From Telluria aromaticivorans (GTDB taxonomy: Bacteria; Pseudomonadota; Gammaproteobacteria; Burkholderiales; Burkholderiaceae_D): 64,000 nucleotides of DNA. The notes under the pieces were generated by a model, which saw only the letters and a program-made list of their open reading frames with translations, did no database searches and was not told the origin of the DNA. The position numbers and the translations under genes are program-made. The stretch spans positions 496,001 through 560,000 of the forward strand of contig NZ_JABAIV010000003.1 in NCBI RefSeq assembly GCF_013003915.1, read 5' to 3'. This document shows, in pieces, positions 62,735 through 64,000 of the stretch (position 1 is the stretch's first letter; each line of letters opens with the position of its first letter).

Positions 62735-64000
62735 ATGAACTTCCCTCTCCTGCTCAACCTGGCCGTGGCGCTTGCAGCCTGCGTGCTGCTATACCGCATG
62801 CAGGCCAGCCATGCCTCGTTCACCAGGCGCGTGTTCACCGGCCTCGGCCTGGGCGTCGTGTTCGGTGCGGCGCTGCAGGCGATCTACGGCGCGCCCTCGC
62901 CCACCATCGTCGCCACCAACGCCTGGCTCGACGTCGTCGGCAGCGGTTACGTCAAACTGCTGCAGATGATCGTGATTCCGCTGATCATGGTGTCGATCAT
63001 CCAGGCCATCCTGAAACTGCGCAACGCAGGGTCGCTCGGCACGATCAGCACGCTGACGATCGGCATCCTGATCCTGACCACCATCGTGGCGGCCGCCATC
63101 GGCATCCTGATGGCCAAGCTGTTCGGCTTGACTGCGGTCGGCCTGACCGCTTCCACGGCGGAGGTCGCACGCGGCGAATATTTGCAGGGCAACGTGGCGG
63201 CGGCAAAGGATATTTCGCTCCCGAGCATGATCCTGTCCTTCATCCCGGCCAATCCCTTCCTCGACATGACCGGCGCACGCAAGACCTCGACCATCGCGGT
63301 AGTCGTGTTCGCGATCTTCATCGGCATCTCGGCCACCGGTATCGCCGGCAAGAAGCCGGAAGTGTTCCAGTCGTTCAGCGACTTCGTCCACATGGCGCAC
63401 GTGATCGTGATGCGGATGGTGACGCTGGTGCTGCGCCTGACGCCGTTCGGCGTGTTCGCGCTGATGGCGAAGATGGTGGCAGGCTCGAGCCTGCAGGACA
63501 TCCTGAGCCTGGCCAATTTCGTGGTCGCCTCGTACTGCGCGCTGGCGCTGATGTTCTGCGTGCACCTGCTGCTGGTCGCCGGCAGCGGCCTGAACCCGCT
63601 GCGCTACCTGCAGAAGATCTTCCCGGTGCTGGCCTTCGCGTTCAGCTCGCGCACCAGCGCCGGATCGATCCCGATGAGCGTGGCGACCCAGACCGCGCGC
63701 CTCGGCACCCCGGAAGGCATCGCCAACTTCGCGGCCTCGTTCGGCGCCACCATCGGGCAGAACGGCTGCGCCGGCATCTACCCTGCCATGCTGGCGGTGA
63801 TGATCGCCCCGACCGTCGGCATCGACCCGATGACGGCCTCCTTCCTGCTGCCGCTGCTGGCCATTGTTGCTTTCGGCTCGATCGGCGTGGCCGGCGTCGG
63901 CGGCGGCGCCACCTTTGCCGCGCTGATCGTGCTGTCGGCGATGGACCTGCCGGTGGCGCTGGCCGGCCTCCTGATTTCGGTGGAACCGCTGATCGACATG
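62735..64000 (+). CDS. tcyP: L-cystine/dicarboxylate:cation symporter, TcyP/YdjN-like, cut by the window edge
   Basis: The first 422 residues of a DAACS-family (SLC1-like) transporter that follows E. coli YdjN/TcyP closely: MNFPLLLNLAVALAACVLLY, GSGYVKLLQMIVIPLIMVSI, MILSFIPANPFLDMTGARKT, the first re-entrant hairpin region FAFSSRTSAGSIPMSVATQT, ASFGATIGQNGCAGIYPAML and the second hairpin GSIGVAGVGGGATFAALIVL, ending LLISVEPLIDM at the edge. The Ser-rich and Gly-rich hairpins are intact. TcyP imports L-cystine; other substrates are possible. AAGG precedes the ATG by six bases. Confidence 0.9.
   Translation, partial: MNFPLLLNLAVALAACVLLYRMQASHASFTRRVFTGLGLGVVFGAALQAIYGAPSPTIVATNAWLDVVGSGYVKLLQMIVIPLIMVSIIQAILKLRNAGSLGTISTLTIGILILTTIVAAAIGILMAKLFGLTAVGLTASTAEVARGEYLQGNVAAAKDISLPSMILSFIPANPFLDMTGARKTSTIAVVVFAIFIGISATGIAGKKPEVFQSFSDFVHMAHVIVMRMVTLVLRLTPFGVFALMAKMVAGSSLQDILSLANFVVASYCALALMFCVHLLLVAGSGLNPLRYLQKIFPVLAFAFSSRTSAGSIPMSVATQTARLGTPEGIANFAASFGATIGQNGCAGIYPAMLAVMIAPTVGIDPMTASFLLPLLAIVAFGSIGVAGVGGGATFAALIVLSAMDLPVALAGLLISVEPLIDM

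Overview
This window looks like chromosomal sequence of a GC-rich betaproteobacterium, most likely Oxalobacteraceae (Massilia/Telluria/Janthinobacterium relatives). The grounds are the high GC, the dnaX-ybaB-recR cluster with a short 4.5S RNA nearby, the tolQRAB-pal-cpoB operon, a RibBA with a degenerate second half, a ZTP riboswitch before glyA, and an unusual load of cyclic-di-GMP and chemotaxis proteins. The genus is an inference, because no marker such as 16S rRNA is present. No prophage, integrase, transposase or CRISPR array was seen. The ends cut through an lldD-like gene (left) and a cystine/dicarboxylate symporter gene (right).

Layout. 1-9 kb: partial L-lactate dehydrogenase; a LuxR-type regulator with degenerate HD-GYP-like halves; a LysR gene divergent from a SnoaL-like/SDR/GMC-oxidoreductase operon; an exported alpha/beta hydrolase; an unusual methyltransferase-HNH nuclease fusion lying on the 3' side of tRNA-Ser(UGA). 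9-22.4 kb: signalling. A PAS-GGDEF-EAL protein overlaps an EAL/HDOD-like protein. A histidine kinase/response regulator pair is divergent from cstA-ybdD (pyruvate/peptide uptake). A hybrid kinase with HPt is followed after one base by a REC-GGDEF-EAL protein. 22.6-28.3 kb: penicillin-acylase-like enzyme, small lipoprotein, DUF2334 deacetylase with a GPQ-repeat insert, glycosyltransferase, recR. 28.3-36 kb: ybaB, dnaX, an MCP, 4.5S RNA, ubiD, and a lytic transglycosylase behind a strong promoter and a 320-nt leader.

36-52 kb: riboflavin genes in two blocks (ribBA-ribH-nusB and ribD-ribE) separated by a REC-GAF-PAS-GGDEF-EAL protein and an M16 peptidase. Upstream of ribD lies a five-gene minor-pilin operon (pilV-W-X-E-fimT order) without pilY1, preceded by nrdR and glyA; glyA carries a ZTP riboswitch. 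52-64 kb: ydfG, the ybgC-tolQRAB-pal-cpoB envelope operon with an intrinsic terminator before cpoB, tRNA-Lys(UUU) with a near-consensus promoter, three small uncharacterised genes, an MCP with a C-terminal CheR/CheB tether, and the partial tcyP-like symporter.

A MITE-like family of inverted-repeat elements (five full copies, one partial) lies between genes, and a separate 26-bp tandem repeat sits beside the nusB terminator. The best candidate for a previously undescribed system is the methyltransferase-HNH fusion at 7.0-8.75 kb; the structured leader at 34.6-34.9 kb is second.
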